Below are positions 36,575-47,218 of a DNA stretch of 64,000 nt, one piece after another. Position 1 is the stretch's first letter. Every line of letters begins with the position of its first letter. The DNA comes from Acheta domesticus (taxonomy: Eukaryota; Arthropoda; Insecta; Orthoptera; Gryllidae): positions 98,810,141 to 98,874,140 of the forward strand of contig JAHLJT010002630.1 of the NCBI GenBank assembly GCA_031308135.1, given 5' to 3'. Under the pieces are notes generated by a model. The model had not been told where the DNA came from. It worked only from the letters and a program-made list of their open reading frames with translations, and ran no database searches. The translations under genes were made by a program, and so were the position numbers.

Positions 36575-36778
36575 TACGACAGACTCGGTTCTCATGAGAG
36601 CAGAAATTCACTTCAGCTGCTGTTGGGAGAAGAATTTCAGCGACTGGCTGCTCTACTCGGTAGTATTCCGTGTTTTTTTTTATCAACACGAGCAGTACCC
36701 TAACAAACGGGCAACGGACCGCGCGCGATCTTTCCTTTCTCTTCCTTGTCCTATCCTTACCCTTACATACACTGATTA
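36575..36778 (+). mobile_element. SINE family 1 fragment, plus strand
   Basis: GGCTGCTCTACTCGGTAGTA, GAGCAGTACCCTAACAAACG, GGACCGCGCGCGATCTTTCC and CTTCCTTGTCCTATCCTTAC are the plus-sense family 1 landmarks. It meets another copy in opposite orientation at about 36779. Confidence 0.7.
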
Positions 36779-37660
36779 GTGATTCCAGGTGCAACTGCAA
36801 CTGCTGCTCTAGTCCCGTATATGAAGTGCATGTTTTCCCCTCGGTAGGTAGGTAGGTAGGTGGTGGTGGTGGTGATGGTGATCTTTCTCCGCTGGATGAC
36901 GATATTCAGCGCCGACCGACAGTCGGCCACCGTGGTTTTCCCCAACCAGTATCTCCCACCAGCGGATACCCGCCCCAATAAGAGACAAGCTCTAAAATCT
37001 CGACCGGTCTCCGAGCATGCGTGGTTATGCAGTGCATGTAAGTGTGTTTGTAAGTAAGGGTAAGGATGGGGTACTGAGCCGGCATTCGCCTGGTATTGAT
37101 CGAAGAAACTACGGAAAACTACCGTTCTGAGCAGCCGGTCGCTAGAATTCTGCTCCAGACAGGGAGTGAACTTCACCGGGTTATCTCGCCGAAAGTCTCG
37201 TGTCGAAAGCCCTGTCACCGTTAGGACTCAAGATCCTAGGACGTCCGGATCAGAGGCACTGTATTGAATTGATGCCTTATTTTACGCGGCGAGACTCAGG
37301 CCATGAAGCCTGCTCTTCCGTCTGACCACGCAACTTTCGCTACGCTCCTTTCACCAACTAACGGAAAGAAGGAATTACTGAGGCGACGAAACAGGCGATT
37401 TGAATTTAGCTCAGAGGCGTCATTTAGGCTTGAGGATCTTTTACATGCAAGTAAATCTACTAACATGGGACAGCTGGCTTTACTTCCCCTCCGAAAGAAG
37501 GCGTACGAAGGATTTTTTCGCCCCTAAAAATCCACAGCTTCGATCGGGTTTGAATCCGCCAACTTGGGTATAGCAGTCCGTTACGCTAACTGCTACAGCA
37601 TCACCGCCACTGTAGTGACATCAGCTGATGCCCTGAGCCACCTCTCCCGGCCAGAACACT
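36779..37660 (-). mobile_element. SINE family 1 interrupted by SINE family 2
   Basis: Body landmarks: CCCCAACCAGTATCTCCCAC, GCATTCGCCTGGTATTGATC, GGAAAACTACCGTTCTGAGC. The tRNA-like head should be continuous as at 12310-12410 but is split: the B-box side ends at 37263, and the remainder (GTGACATCAGCTGATGCCCT, GAGCCACC) resumes at 37615. Between them lies a complete family 2 SINE. CACTGTA is duplicated on both sides (37257-37263 and 37608-37614). A GGTAGGTAGG/GGTGGTGGT microsatellite lies near the tail at 36844-36880. Confidence 0.8.
37264..37607 (-). mobile_element. tRNA-derived SINE, family 2, nested copy
   Basis: The minus strand from 37607 begins with a tRNA-like head (TGCTGTAGCAGTTAGCG; B box GGATTCAAACCC) and continues with the body seen at 34835-35180. 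The 7-bp direct repeat CACTGTA on both sides is its target duplication inside the older family 1 SINE. Confidence 0.85.
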
Positions 37661-37699
37661 CGACTGCGCTTTTCTTTCCCTCCCCATGAGAAGCGGACT

Positions 37700-37964
37700 T
37701 CTCCCCGCTATAATTTCCCTCTCAGTTCAGAGTCCAGCCGCGAGCACCGCCAGCGCTCGGTCCTCTGGGGCCACTCGGGCAGGGCCGGCGGGGAAGTTTG
37801 GAGCATTGACGTAAGTGAGGGGTGGTGCGCGGGTGGGAGCGGAGCGGGCGGTGATTTCGGGAGCGAAGTCACAGGCGGGTGATGGCGGAAGGGGGCGGCG
37901 GGGGCGAGCGGAGACGGAGACGTGAATGTGTGCGAAGGGGGAGGAGAAGGCAGACATTAACACG
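37700..37964. other. GC-rich block
   Basis: CpG-rich, G-rich on the plus strand. The 78-codon minus-strand Ala/Pro-rich frame is not recognisable as a protein family. Confidence 0.35.
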
Positions 37965-38870
37965 GGGTGTGGTAGAGATGAAGGGAGGGATGAAGGCGAT
38001 GAGGGGATGAAGGAATGAAGGGGAGAAGGTGATAGCGTTGGCGAGGAGGGGGCGGAGGAGACACAGGGCGGTGACGGAGGCGAAGAGGTGAGTGGTAGCG
38101 GAAGAGGGAGCGCGAGAGGGTTAGAGATGGAGGTCGGAAGGGGGTGGAGGAGGAGGAAGAAGGGGATGAAGATGGGGGTGGGGAGGAAGACGGAGGAGGG
38201 GGATGACGGCGGCGGGGAGGATTAAGGGCGGCGGAGAGGATGAAAGCGGAGGAGGGGATGAAGGCAGACGAGGGGATGAAGGTGAAGAAGGGGGATGAAG
38301 GGTGGAGGAGGGGTTGAAGGTGGAGGAGGGGATGAAGGCGAAGGAGGGGATGAAGGCGGAGGATGGGATGAAGGTTGAGAAGGGGATGAAGGTTGAGGGG
38401 GAGATGAAGGCGGAGGAGGTGATGAAGGTGCAGGAGGGGATGAAGGCGAAGGAGGGGATGAAGGTTGAGGAGGGGATGAAGGTTGAGGAGGGGATGAAGG
38501 CGGAGGAGGGGGAATGAAGATGGAGGAGGGGATGAAGGTGGAGGAGGGGATGAAGGTGGAGGAGGAGGGGAGGACGGGTGGAGGAGGGGATGAAGGTGGA
38601 GGAGGGGATGAAGGTGGAGGAGGGGATGAAGGTGGAGGAGGGGATGAAGGTGGAGGAGGGGATGAAGGTGGAGGAGGGGATGAAGGTGGAGGAGGGGATG
38701 AAGGTGGAGGAGGGGATGAAGGTGGAGGAGGGGATGAAGGTGGAGGAGGGGATGAAGGTGGAGGTGGGGATAAAGAGGGAGGAGGGGATGAAGAGGGAGG
38801 AGGGATGACAGGGAGGAGGGGATGAAGTTAGTGAAGGGGCGGAAGTGGAGGAGGGGAACGAAGGCGGGGT
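37965..38870. repeat. 18-bp purine-rich minisatellite
   Basis: The unit is GATGAAGGTGGAGGAGGG, about 50 copies, best preserved at 38515-38770 and more diverged outward. The 385-codon minus-strand frame (LHPLLH repeats) and the Glu/Gly/Met/Lys-rich plus-strand frames are translations of this repeat, since 18 is a multiple of three. Confidence 0.92.
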
Positions 38871-39216
38871 AGGGCGGTGGTAGAGAGGGCCGATGGCGTG
38901 GATGGAGCGCGGTGCAGGCGGGCGTGTAGTCCGAGGCGGGGGCGGGGGCGGAGTCGTAGTCGGAATCAGGGCAGTGCGTGGCTAGGCGGAGCGGAGGTTG
39001 CGGCGAGTCCGGGCGCAGAGGCTGCTCAATGGCGCCTCCCCAACTCCGCCTGAGCCGCGGCGGGCCGGCCGGCGCGTCCGCTGACAGCTTCTGCTGCGAC
39101 GCCGGGCCGCACAATGCAGTGGCCGCTGCCCGCCCTCCGCGCCTCTTCAGCTCGACAGCGGACGCCGCGGACGCACTCTCCGAAGCGAAGCACTCTCACC
39201 GCGGGTGGATCACATG
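38871..39216. other. GC-rich, CpG-rich block
   Basis: GGCGGGGGCGGGGGC-type and GCCGGCCGGCGCG sequence. It could be a CpG-island-like remnant, but there is no recognisable exon. Confidence 0.35.
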
Positions 39217-39218
39217 TA

Positions 39219-39475
39219 CAGGAGTGCTCAAAAAAACCGCATCACCTCGCTCACAGTTGTAATCCGCAATATAATCCTGAAAATACACCACACTGATTTG
39301 CAAAAATCGAGTGAATTATAAAAGTAATGAAATTGGAAACATCGTATAATCTACATAAAATGTGTGATTAACAATTTCTACTAATTTTTGCTTAAAATCT
39401 GATAGATCTGTAAAACAAAGAAAATAGAGAATGCCCATTTTCTTCAGATGGATGCGGTTTCATTGAACACTACTG
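39219..39475. mobile_element. TA-target MITE, family C, copy 1
   Basis: Left end CAGGAGTGCTCAAAAAAACC, right end the complement of CAGTAGTGTTCAATGAAACC; both continue GCATC. TA flanks at 39217-39218 and 39476-39477. The subterminal GCAATATAATCC links it to 63602-63832. The TA target and CAG tips suggest Tc1/mariner; no transposase. Confidence 0.8.
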
Positions 39476-39477
39476 TA

Positions 39478-40922
39478 AATCCGAAGGAAACAACAACTGG
39501 AATTTTGCTGTACACGTTGGTTTGTGGCAGTCTTTCTCGAGGTTAATTCCCTTTTCCATCACATCTCAGTTCACAATTACCTCATCATTTTTACATCACA
39601 TCATCGCCATTATCACCTATACTTTGATTCAATTTACTATCAGGTCACATACCCGAATCTTAATATTAACTGTTGATTTGCCGCCAAAACGGTTTACCAA
39701 TATTTGTTCCGTGGGTTATAAGTGTTTAGGCGACACAGAATTGAAATTCTTTTGTGTTTAGACTACTTCGAGTAGTAGTAAACCAAACCATTTCAGCACC
39801 CACGGATGTCACATGACCATGTTGTCGCCTTCGGTAAAAGTAGATCCGGTTCAAAATGAGTTTGAAAAATACTATTCAAAAATCATCCTTATAATATGTT
39901 TATACTATTTTATAGAACTCTGAATATTGTTCTTCAGCAACCTTAAATTGTATTTATTTACTTGCTTCTCAGAAAAACTGTTATACTAGAATACTACATT
40001 TATAAATAGAACTTCTACTTCTGTTATCAAATAAATATTCCAATGAGGGGAGCGGGGAAATCTCGAACTTAACACTAGGAACTAACGTACTCGTGGGTTT
40101 CTCAAATTCGGTAGTAGTGGAACGGATTGCCCTTCATGACACAACAAAAGTTAAGGAAAAATATCTATATCTTGGGCGAGATTGCCCCTCTGCCCTTCAC
40201 ACTAAGGAATTGAGTGCACATGCAATGCAAACAACTCACCAAATCAGGGAACACAGAAAATTTGTTTCAAGAATTTCATTTCTTCTTGTTCGGCATTTCT
40301 GCCTTTCAGGGTGTTTATATATGATTTATACAACATATAGGATAAACCATGCTCAGTTCTGTCAACACACTTCCGATATAGGTATGTTAGATAAGAGAAA
40401 ATGAGTTTCGTAATCAATAGTTGGTATTATTGTGTGTGTGAGAGTGTATGACAGAGAGTGTAAGGGAGCAAGAGATTATGTTTTCAGATAGTTAGGGAAG
40501 CTTGAAAACGCCCTTAGGATAGAGTGAGTGGATTCTCTGTGTTTGGCTGTAAGTTTTACTTATATGGTAAGTTGCTGAAACTAGTGATTCTGGTAGAACG
40601 TCCACATATTTTTTTAACTTTTGATAATATAATCTTGAATAGAGTCTATTTTAATTCACAATGTAGTTGTTCAATTCTTATGAACCACAGAGTTTTGGTA
40701 ATTTTCCTGGGACACTTATTTTATATAACTTGGAGTTGGTTTATGTGGTTATGGGCTGCTTCTTTCCAAACGGGGCTCGCATAGGTTAGTGAGGGTCTGA
40801 CTTGTAGATTATTTTACCGCATTCTATGTTAAGTGAAGATTTATGATTTAATGGAGGACAGAGATTTGTAAATGTTTAGTATAACTTACGATTTTATTGA
40901 AAGTACATTTCTAACAGACAGA
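39478..40922. other. No supported gene
   Basis: Frames at 40093-40404 (103 codons) and 40524-40784 (86 codons) on the plus strand have ordinary-looking composition but no recognisable domain. Neither has a convincing context. A small (GT)n/(GA) tract lies near 40430-40470. Confidence 0.3.
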
Positions 40923-41536
40923 TTAACCAGGCAACAGATGGGTGAAAAAATGTAACACGAACGGATGAGTTCGGTCTGAGAGACCCAGATTCAGAGACAA
41001 GAATTACATAGCAAATATTTTGTTTATATCATTATTACAGGACTTCATTATTTTGATATAAAACAAAACATTTTTGTTAATATAATATACATTTTTCATT
41101 CTTATCAAAAACGATTTGGTAAATTAAGGAAGGAGCATATTAATGTCTCCCTAATACCATCCTCGTCATTCCACTGGAAATTTGAACTCATTTCTAACAT
41201 TTCAGTTCAATTAGACCGTAGTTTTAAGTAATACTAACAAAAAGTAACATAATTATCTACAACACAATAATAAATAATTCTATTAATATCAATAAGTGCC
41301 TACTTGATTACAGTTACATGAACGGATGGGTTGGGTCTCAGAGACCCAAGCAGGAAACAAGTTACGCATATAATCAAGTATACAACCTCTATGGCAATAA
41401 CTACCACACTGAACGTTTCATTTGCAAATAAAAGAAAAGACGAACAGGCTTCTGGTATTATCTGTATGATATGATTGGCTGAAGTTTTTGTTATATCGTG
41501 GGTCTCACAGACCCAACTCATCCGTTGCCAGGTTAA
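40923..41536. mobile_element. Second piggyBac-type element, TTAA target
   Basis: TTAA at 40923-40926 and 41533-41536. Ends between them: left CCAGGCAACAGATGGGT, right the complement of CCTGGCAACGGATGAGT (14 of 17 match). The motif ACGGATGRGTTSGGTCT followed by palindromic GAGACCC occurs near the left end (~40960), again at ~41320, and in reverse at the right end (~41500). The body of 606 bp has no transposase. Confidence 0.75.
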
Positions 41537-41589
41537 GGTAAGATTAAATGTGTGAAGTTATAGAAATGTTGTTCATTTAGACTTCCTAT

Positions 41590-41870
41590 TGAGAGAATTT
41601 TATTTCGGGGAAAAGCCCGGTAACAGAGAGGACTGCTCGCGCCCCGGAGCTAGCGGTGCCTGGTGGCAAACGCGGAAGTTTGCGTGGCCGGGAGACCCCC
41701 CCTTCCTGGTAGCGGTGGCGATGGGGTCGGCGAGGGAGGAAGGCGAGAGAGCGAGGAAGTTTGCGAAGGAAATTGCCGAACGGCAGAAGGGGTCGATGAG
41801 GACTATTCACTGAACCACGTCCGATTCTCACAGAGAACGGCGTGAGATCATTTCTCAAAGGCTTACTCAA
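41590..41870. other. GC-rich segment, no recognised gene
   Basis: Overlapping frames of 60-96 codons on both strands with no recognised family. Not called as coding. Confidence 0.3.
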
Positions 41871-42024
41871 GTGCATCGCTGGGAAATGTCGGGAACGAGC
41901 GTTTTACGATTTGGTACCTTGCTATAATTAGCGAGGGATGCTTGGCGTTTTGTTGACCGTCCCTGTTCGGGCGCGTACCTCCGACTAATCACCAGCGTTG
42001 CCAGTTGATTAAATGTATATCCCA

Positions 42025-42909
42025 GTAATGACTACGGTCCGATTAAAAGAAGTTGGTGATTGACATTGGAAGAGAGTGGCGTTGACAGTTTGCGTACCAC
42101 TGAGCACGTGTTTCCGGGACACGAAGATAAAAACTTGAAATAAATACTTATTAAAGTGACCAAATCATACACTCATATTGTATTAAGCTACACCTTCAGA
42201 AGTGGAAATGTCAATCACCAACTTATTTTAATCACACCATAGAGACCGGATTTTTATGTAATTACATATTTTTTACCTTTCTAATTACCGTTCTCAGAAT
42301 TGTAATCTTTGCGAATCACAGACCTCCTAACACAATATTGAATTTTTTCGTTACATATTTTTACATATTTAGTACTATATTACATATTTTGCTGCTTTCA
42401 CAACATATTTTCTTATTTTATCAATTTTCTTCAATTTAATTTAATATTTTTTTAGAAAAAGATGTTTTTTTAAATCAGCATTTTCCCTACATTATTGGGG
42501 AAATCTACGTGTCCAAAATATCATTGACACCGCGTTTTGATCTGTAACCTTAATTTCTGAGAAAAATTTGCGATTACTGACGTGTAACACATCGATGAAG
42601 ATGCTTCAATGTATGCTTGCTAGGCTGGTCGTAGATCTGGCCAGTTTGTGCGATGGCTTATATTACGATTAGCCTGGCTGCTAAACTACGGTCCTGGATT
42701 ATAATATATTACTACTGGCAAGAAAGTTGTATGATGTAAAATGAGCAGTTTTTCTGAATCCAATTTTGTGCTATGTAAATGGTTTGTAATTAGAAAATTT
42801 TAATATTATATATTGCAATCGATTTTAAATATTTATTACATATTCTTACTGTTTTCATTAGATTTTTTGACGTTTAGTACTACATATTTTTCCGGTCTCT
42901 AGTAATGAC
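42025..42909. mobile_element. hAT-like non-autonomous element with nested MITE
   Basis: The 8-bp sequence GTAATGAC is present at 42025-42032 and 42902-42909. The element between has inverted tips TAGAGACCGGA (left, split by the nested MITE after its first two bases) and TCCGGTCTCTA (right, ending 42901); homology continues inward as AAAAATATGTA. Eight-bp duplications are the hAT signature. Without the nested 205-bp MITE and its duplicated TA, the element is 662 bp. The body is collinear, in reverse, with 59033-59760. No transposase frame. Confidence 0.85.
42035..42239. mobile_element. TA MITE nested in the tip of the hAT-like element
   Basis: Inverted ends: left CGGTCCGATTAAAAGAAGTT, right the complement of TGGTGTGATTAAAATAAGTT; both continue GGTGATTGACATT. 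TA at 42033-42034 and 42240-42241. That TA is the first two bases of the hAT-like element, so the MITE inserted exactly at its terminus. Confidence 0.85.
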
Positions 42910-42998
42910 CGTCAAAAATCATGGTACTTTCTCTAAAATTCCTGGTACCAATGACAATTGATTTAAATTCTGAAATTGTTCAGAGAAGAATTCTATTA

Positions 42999-43170
42999 TA
43001 CTTCGATTTATTTACAGTGTCCTTTGACAGATCATCAGCTAACGGTGTCATCCAATCGGGAGCTTAAACGTCACCATAGTGACATTCCTGTCGTGACGTT
43101 TAAGCTCCCGATGGGATGACACCGTAACAGCTGATGATCTGTCAAATAAAACTGTAAATTAATCGAAGTA
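42999..43170. mobile_element. 172-bp palindromic MITE, family D
   Basis: The arms are inverted copies: TACTTCGATT and CAGATCATCAGCT...GGTGTCATCC...CGGGAGCTTAAACGTCAC on the left are matched at the right, with only about 15 bp unpaired at the centre. The flanking TA is intact at the left; the right side is TC, one base off. Tips resemble families A and B (TACTT/TACTG). No coding capacity. Confidence 0.75.
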
Positions 43171-43935
43171 TCTAAAGGTTTGAAGGCACATTGGAATTTC
43201 GTTTAACTACTCAATATCGATACATTTTAAATCGATAAACTAAATGGAAGACTGAGACCTATTCTTTTCCCCTACAACTCGTGCTAGGAAAAGTCTATCA
43301 TCTGTCACTTTTAAAGGTTTTATGGCCCTGTTTTCACCAATATCGTAGTTATTTGTATTATTGGTGTTAGTTTTAAAGAATTGAATAAGACATATTATAC
43401 GAATTTTAAATTGTGCAACGTCAATTACCGCAAACGTAAAATCCTGGTATTTAAACGTACCAGGATGTCTTCATCCTGGTACATGGTATCTTCATTGAAA
43501 TGGTGGTAAAAGTACCAGGATCCTGGTACGTCTGGCAACACTGCTGATCACACCACCCAGGGTTGTCAGGTGTGTGACGAGCTCTTTCCCCACTACTACT
43601 ACATTTCCTCAAATAACCTCTCTAATGAAACAAAATTCTCCTTTAAAACGAAAAATACTCTCCAAATTATGGACAAACGACACGAGTTTCTCTATGCCTG
43701 TCGTCTATTTCTCGTGTTTAATGCATAAAAATGAGAAACAATGAACTCTGTTGTTTCTTTATTATTCATAATAATTGACAGAGTAATATTTTTATCTCGA
43801 CTCCGGATAAAATAATTTCCAAAAAAAAGCCCCAAACATTCCCCGTCCATTCACGTTCCCCATTTTTCTTCCCGCAGCGAAACAAATCCCCATTTTGGGG
43901 ACAAAATTTCTCAATCTGGCAACCAAGATACCTCC

Positions 43936-44346
43936 GCCTAACGCACGGTGTAAAGATATATAGGTGTGTCAACTTTGCTTTGCGTTTGCGGCAAATTTTC
44001 TGAAGCCAGTTTGAGGCTCGTTTTTCGCTTCTCCGTACGGTGAGCACGATCGGTTTGGGTCACGGTGTAAGATATACATCTTAAAACATCTTAAACTGTG
44101 GCTCTTACACAGTTTCACAAAACATTTCCTATCCATTTTCGTAACTGTTCTCTCCATACTTTACCAATTCCACAGCGAAGCGACGAATCAGATGGCCGCA
44201 GAGCTGTCGAATGGATCAGGACCAATCACGACCTTGCCCAAATGAGACCCAAATATCGCAGCGGTTATATGCGAGAACTGTGAGAACTAGTCTCAAATTT
44301 TAGACTGGGAGTGAATACCCTATATCTCTTCGACCATGACCTAACG
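43936..44346 (-). mobile_element. hAT-like family 2, diverged copy
   Basis: Element body 43944-44338. The left end CACGGTGTAAAGATATATAG is the clean terminus; the right end is the complement of CATGGTCGAAGAGATATAGG, a decayed version. Flanks GCCTAACG (43936-43943) and ACCTAACG (44339-44346) match at 7 of 8 positions, fitting an 8-bp duplication. Internally it is the reverse of 61554-61917 (GGTTTGGGTCACGGTG, CATTTCCTATCCATTTTCGT, CAATCACGACCTTGCCCAAA). Short frames in it are not genes. Confidence 0.75.
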
Positions 44347-45556
44347 GTAGGAAACCGCAGTTGCTGGGACGCGCAACGGCAGCTCCTGATTGGCTAGGGA
44401 TAGCGTGATCCGCCGTAGGCACGGTGCGACAGGAGGTCTGTTTTATTTTCAACACTGGGGAGCCTTAAACATTCAAAATTGCTGGAAGTGAATACATTAT
44501 GTGCTACCGTCAGTAGCCGAACATCAGAAACATGACATAAATACCCGTTTTTGTAAACAAAAGATGATTGCACTATAATCTACACACAACGAAATATAAA
44601 ATTCTTAAAAGTACAATAAACAATATAAAGCGGCCTTTTCGTAGATGGTACTAGAAATCTGGGGATTCCAGGAGATTTGGTCACACAAGTATGTATAAGG
44701 ATCACCTAAATCATCTATGTATTTAAATAACTAAGCGTTTTTGCTTAGAAGGGAATTTGATCTTTCTATTTTACCTAACTTAGTGATTTGTTCTTTAGAT
44801 GAAAGGTTTTAAATGTGTTGTCAATTGCTCTTAATAATAGATTTTGTTAATAAAACAAAATTTTAACAATATATTAAAATGAATTGAATGAACGCTAATC
44901 CGACGTCATTTCTTCATTCCGCCGTTTTCGAAACCAATTGAAATACGGTTTAGTTGACCTCGGTCTTTGTTATATCTTGGTCGTCGTGAAAATGAACGAT
45001 AGGTCTTGCAATCGTTCGACGCGTGTGTTCCTTAACAACCGAGTGATGCTAAAATAGCACGTACTTTCTTACCTGTATTTTCACGCAATATTACGCGAAA
45101 AGTACTCAAATTTTCGAAAAATTGTACATGACCTTACTTCAAAATCTATTTTCAAGCATAATATTTTATTAAGGTAACATTGTCTATCTTCATACTTATA
45201 GTTGTAGGAAGACGCTGATTTTTTTTTTCATTTTTGAAAAATCAGGGTTGTTGAGGCTGCAACCAATAGCTTTGTTGATTTTTGTGGGAGAGCGGCTGAC
45301 CTAGGACCTCGCACAGCATAAAAACTGTGTGCTTTTAATTCATTCTTAAAACGACAATAATTACGACTGTCAATATACTTCTACGAAACAATAACTGATT
45401 ATTGGATAGATTATCAAATTTTACCTGTGTTTGGGCACCCGAAACGATCTTTTGTTAATACGTATTGAAATGTACCAACAACGTCTCGTCATAGACTCTT
45501 ACGAGATCGTTTGCATCATTCATATAATCGTGACCCGTTCCGAATTTATATTAAAA
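44347..45556. other. No gene recognised
   Basis: AT-rich sequence with short frames only. No repeat ends identified. Confidence 0.4.
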
Positions 45557-46480
45557 TTTTGGGCGCCAGGAACAGGTTACGTTAATTAAAAATGACCAAT
45601 GCTTCCACAGCTAATTTAAACAAATTGATAAATGTCCGGCTAGCTGGGTCAATGGGTCCCGTTATGGATAATCGCTATCGCCTAGATAGCCGATTACTTG
45701 ATCTACCAACTGTACAGTATGGCGAGGAATCTGAAAGGGAATAATTATCTATTTCTAACTATTTAACAATTTTGATTGACTAAATGAAAGTCTTTTCATT
45801 TCCAAACGAAAAAAATTCAACAATTTATTTACACTATTAACAATTGTTTCTGTCCTTAGGTCATGACCTCGTTTTAAGATATATATCTTTTGTACTGCAG
45901 TAATTATTTACCGTCTTGGTCGCCGACGCCCCGCAGTCTCTTCTCACTTGAATGTAGGCGATCCCAAGTTCCGCTTCTCTCTTCTAATCTTGCGACGTTG
46001 CCGACGCATCCAGCCCTCACTTACTAGAATATCTACCGGTTCTTAATTGGTATTCAGAGTTCTTAGTCTTCCCCAACTAGTGGTAAAATATTAAAGTCCC
46101 AAACCGCAATATATATAAAACTTTCAAAGTCCTAATCGAACTTTCCGTTGCACATCAACTTCCAGATTCCGGAAAAACTATTGAGTCTCACTCGAAGCTT
46201 ACAAGTCCTACTTCACTAATGTTGATCTCGCGAGCGATCTTTACTACTCGGCGACCATTATCAGAATGTCCAGTTCTCCCTGTTCTTTCGCCCTCAACGC
46301 TTCGGTATCCGTCCTTCGTTCCTCTTTTTTAAAACAAAACGACAAAATTTGACAGTCTATTCTCCCTTAGCCAATCCATTCATCTCTTATCAAACCAAGT
46401 AGCCACGCCTTCGACTGTCACTCCTTTTCAGACCAATCACAGATTATTTTGTTTGGCTATCTAGCCAGCGCCCCCATCTC
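45557..46480 (-). mobile_element. Possible LTR remnant with primer-binding-like site
   Basis: On the minus strand, TGGCGCCCAA (45559-45568) has the sequence of a tRNA-Lys-type primer binding site. The ~900 bp 5' of it on that strand contains AAATAAATTG as a possible poly(A) signal. TG/CA termini, the second LTR and internal genes were not found. A chance match of ten bases is possible, so this is weak. Confidence 0.25.
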
Positions 46481-46812
46481 TTCAAGGCCTGAATGCAGTT
46501 TGTTGACCTTGCCGACCACTGCGCCGGCGTTGCTAAGGCTGTATATCGCCATTTGTATATCCTTTTGTCCAACCCATTTACAGCCAATATTATTAACAAA
46601 ATATTATATATTTTGGTATATCACAGTATCCTGTGCACACTTCGCCCAGGTGATTACCTGGCTTTAGTAAAATCTAGTTCACAGAGAATACAAGTCCAAC
46701 TTGGCATTGAAACGGTAACAACTTTCCCGAGTTTAAATCCAATTTTCACGGCACGCGAATACACACGTGTTTATGCTCGTTTCTATACTGACAAGGCGAC
46801 GGCTGGGAAATC

Positions 46813-47130
46813 ACTGTTGTAGTTTTGAATTTTGTAACAATGATTCTGTCGCGTCTAAGCGGAACCCAGCGTCCTTCTAAGAAATTGTTACAATCAGCCA
46901 ATAATTTCAATGCGTCGATTCTTTGGCTAATATTAACCTACGCATGCCCTGTTTGGATTTCAGCTGCTTCAATCACATAAAATAAGTTACAAATCTTCCA
47001 AAACAAAATTTTAAGAATAACAGTAAATGCCCCCTGGTTTGTCAGCAATAAGACCCTCTACAACGATCTTGCAATTACTTCCTTTATTACAAAGCTGGCA
47101 CATATTTTTTTCAATAATTTAAATCATACG
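46813..47130 (+). pseudogene. Jockey-type LINE reverse transcriptase C-terminal fragment
   Basis: The reading frame through 46840-47127 gives a peptide containing ILTYACPVW, then LQIFQNKILRITVNAPW, SNKTLYNDL and ITKLAHIFFNNLNH. This order (LTYACPVW, KLQ..QNK.LR....APW, NxTLxxDL, F..KLA..FF..L..H) is the thumb/C-terminal part of reverse transcriptase in Jockey-clade non-LTR retrotransposons. An in-frame TAA at 46978-46980 breaks it, and the catalytic palm motifs are absent, so it is a dead 5'-truncated fragment. The 109-codon frame at 46493-46822 lies directly upstream in another register and is not recognisable. The fragment ends where hAT-like sequence begins. Confidence 0.8.
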
Positions 47131-47218
47131 GATAAGCGAGGAACTAGCCTCAAACTGGCTTCAAACATTTTGTCCAAAAGGTGGCTAGTTGACACACCTG
47201 TATATCTTACACCGTGTA
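47128..47218 (+). mobile_element. Right end of a hAT-like family 2 element
   Basis: AAGCGAGGAACTAGCCTCAA to CACACCTGTATATCTTACAC, ending CGTG at 47218, matches the right end of 61554-61917. The left part of the element is missing and the match begins abruptly at the end of the Jockey fragment. One clean terminus, no partner. Confidence 0.7.

Noticed and set aside
37957..39114. 385-codon minus-strand frame with histidine/leucine/proline repeats
   Set aside because: 18-bp purine minisatellite read on the pyrimidine strand.
45557..46480. Complete LTR retrotransposon
   Set aside because: Only a ten-base primer-site-like match was found; no second LTR, gag or pol frame. Listed as a weak possible remnant only.
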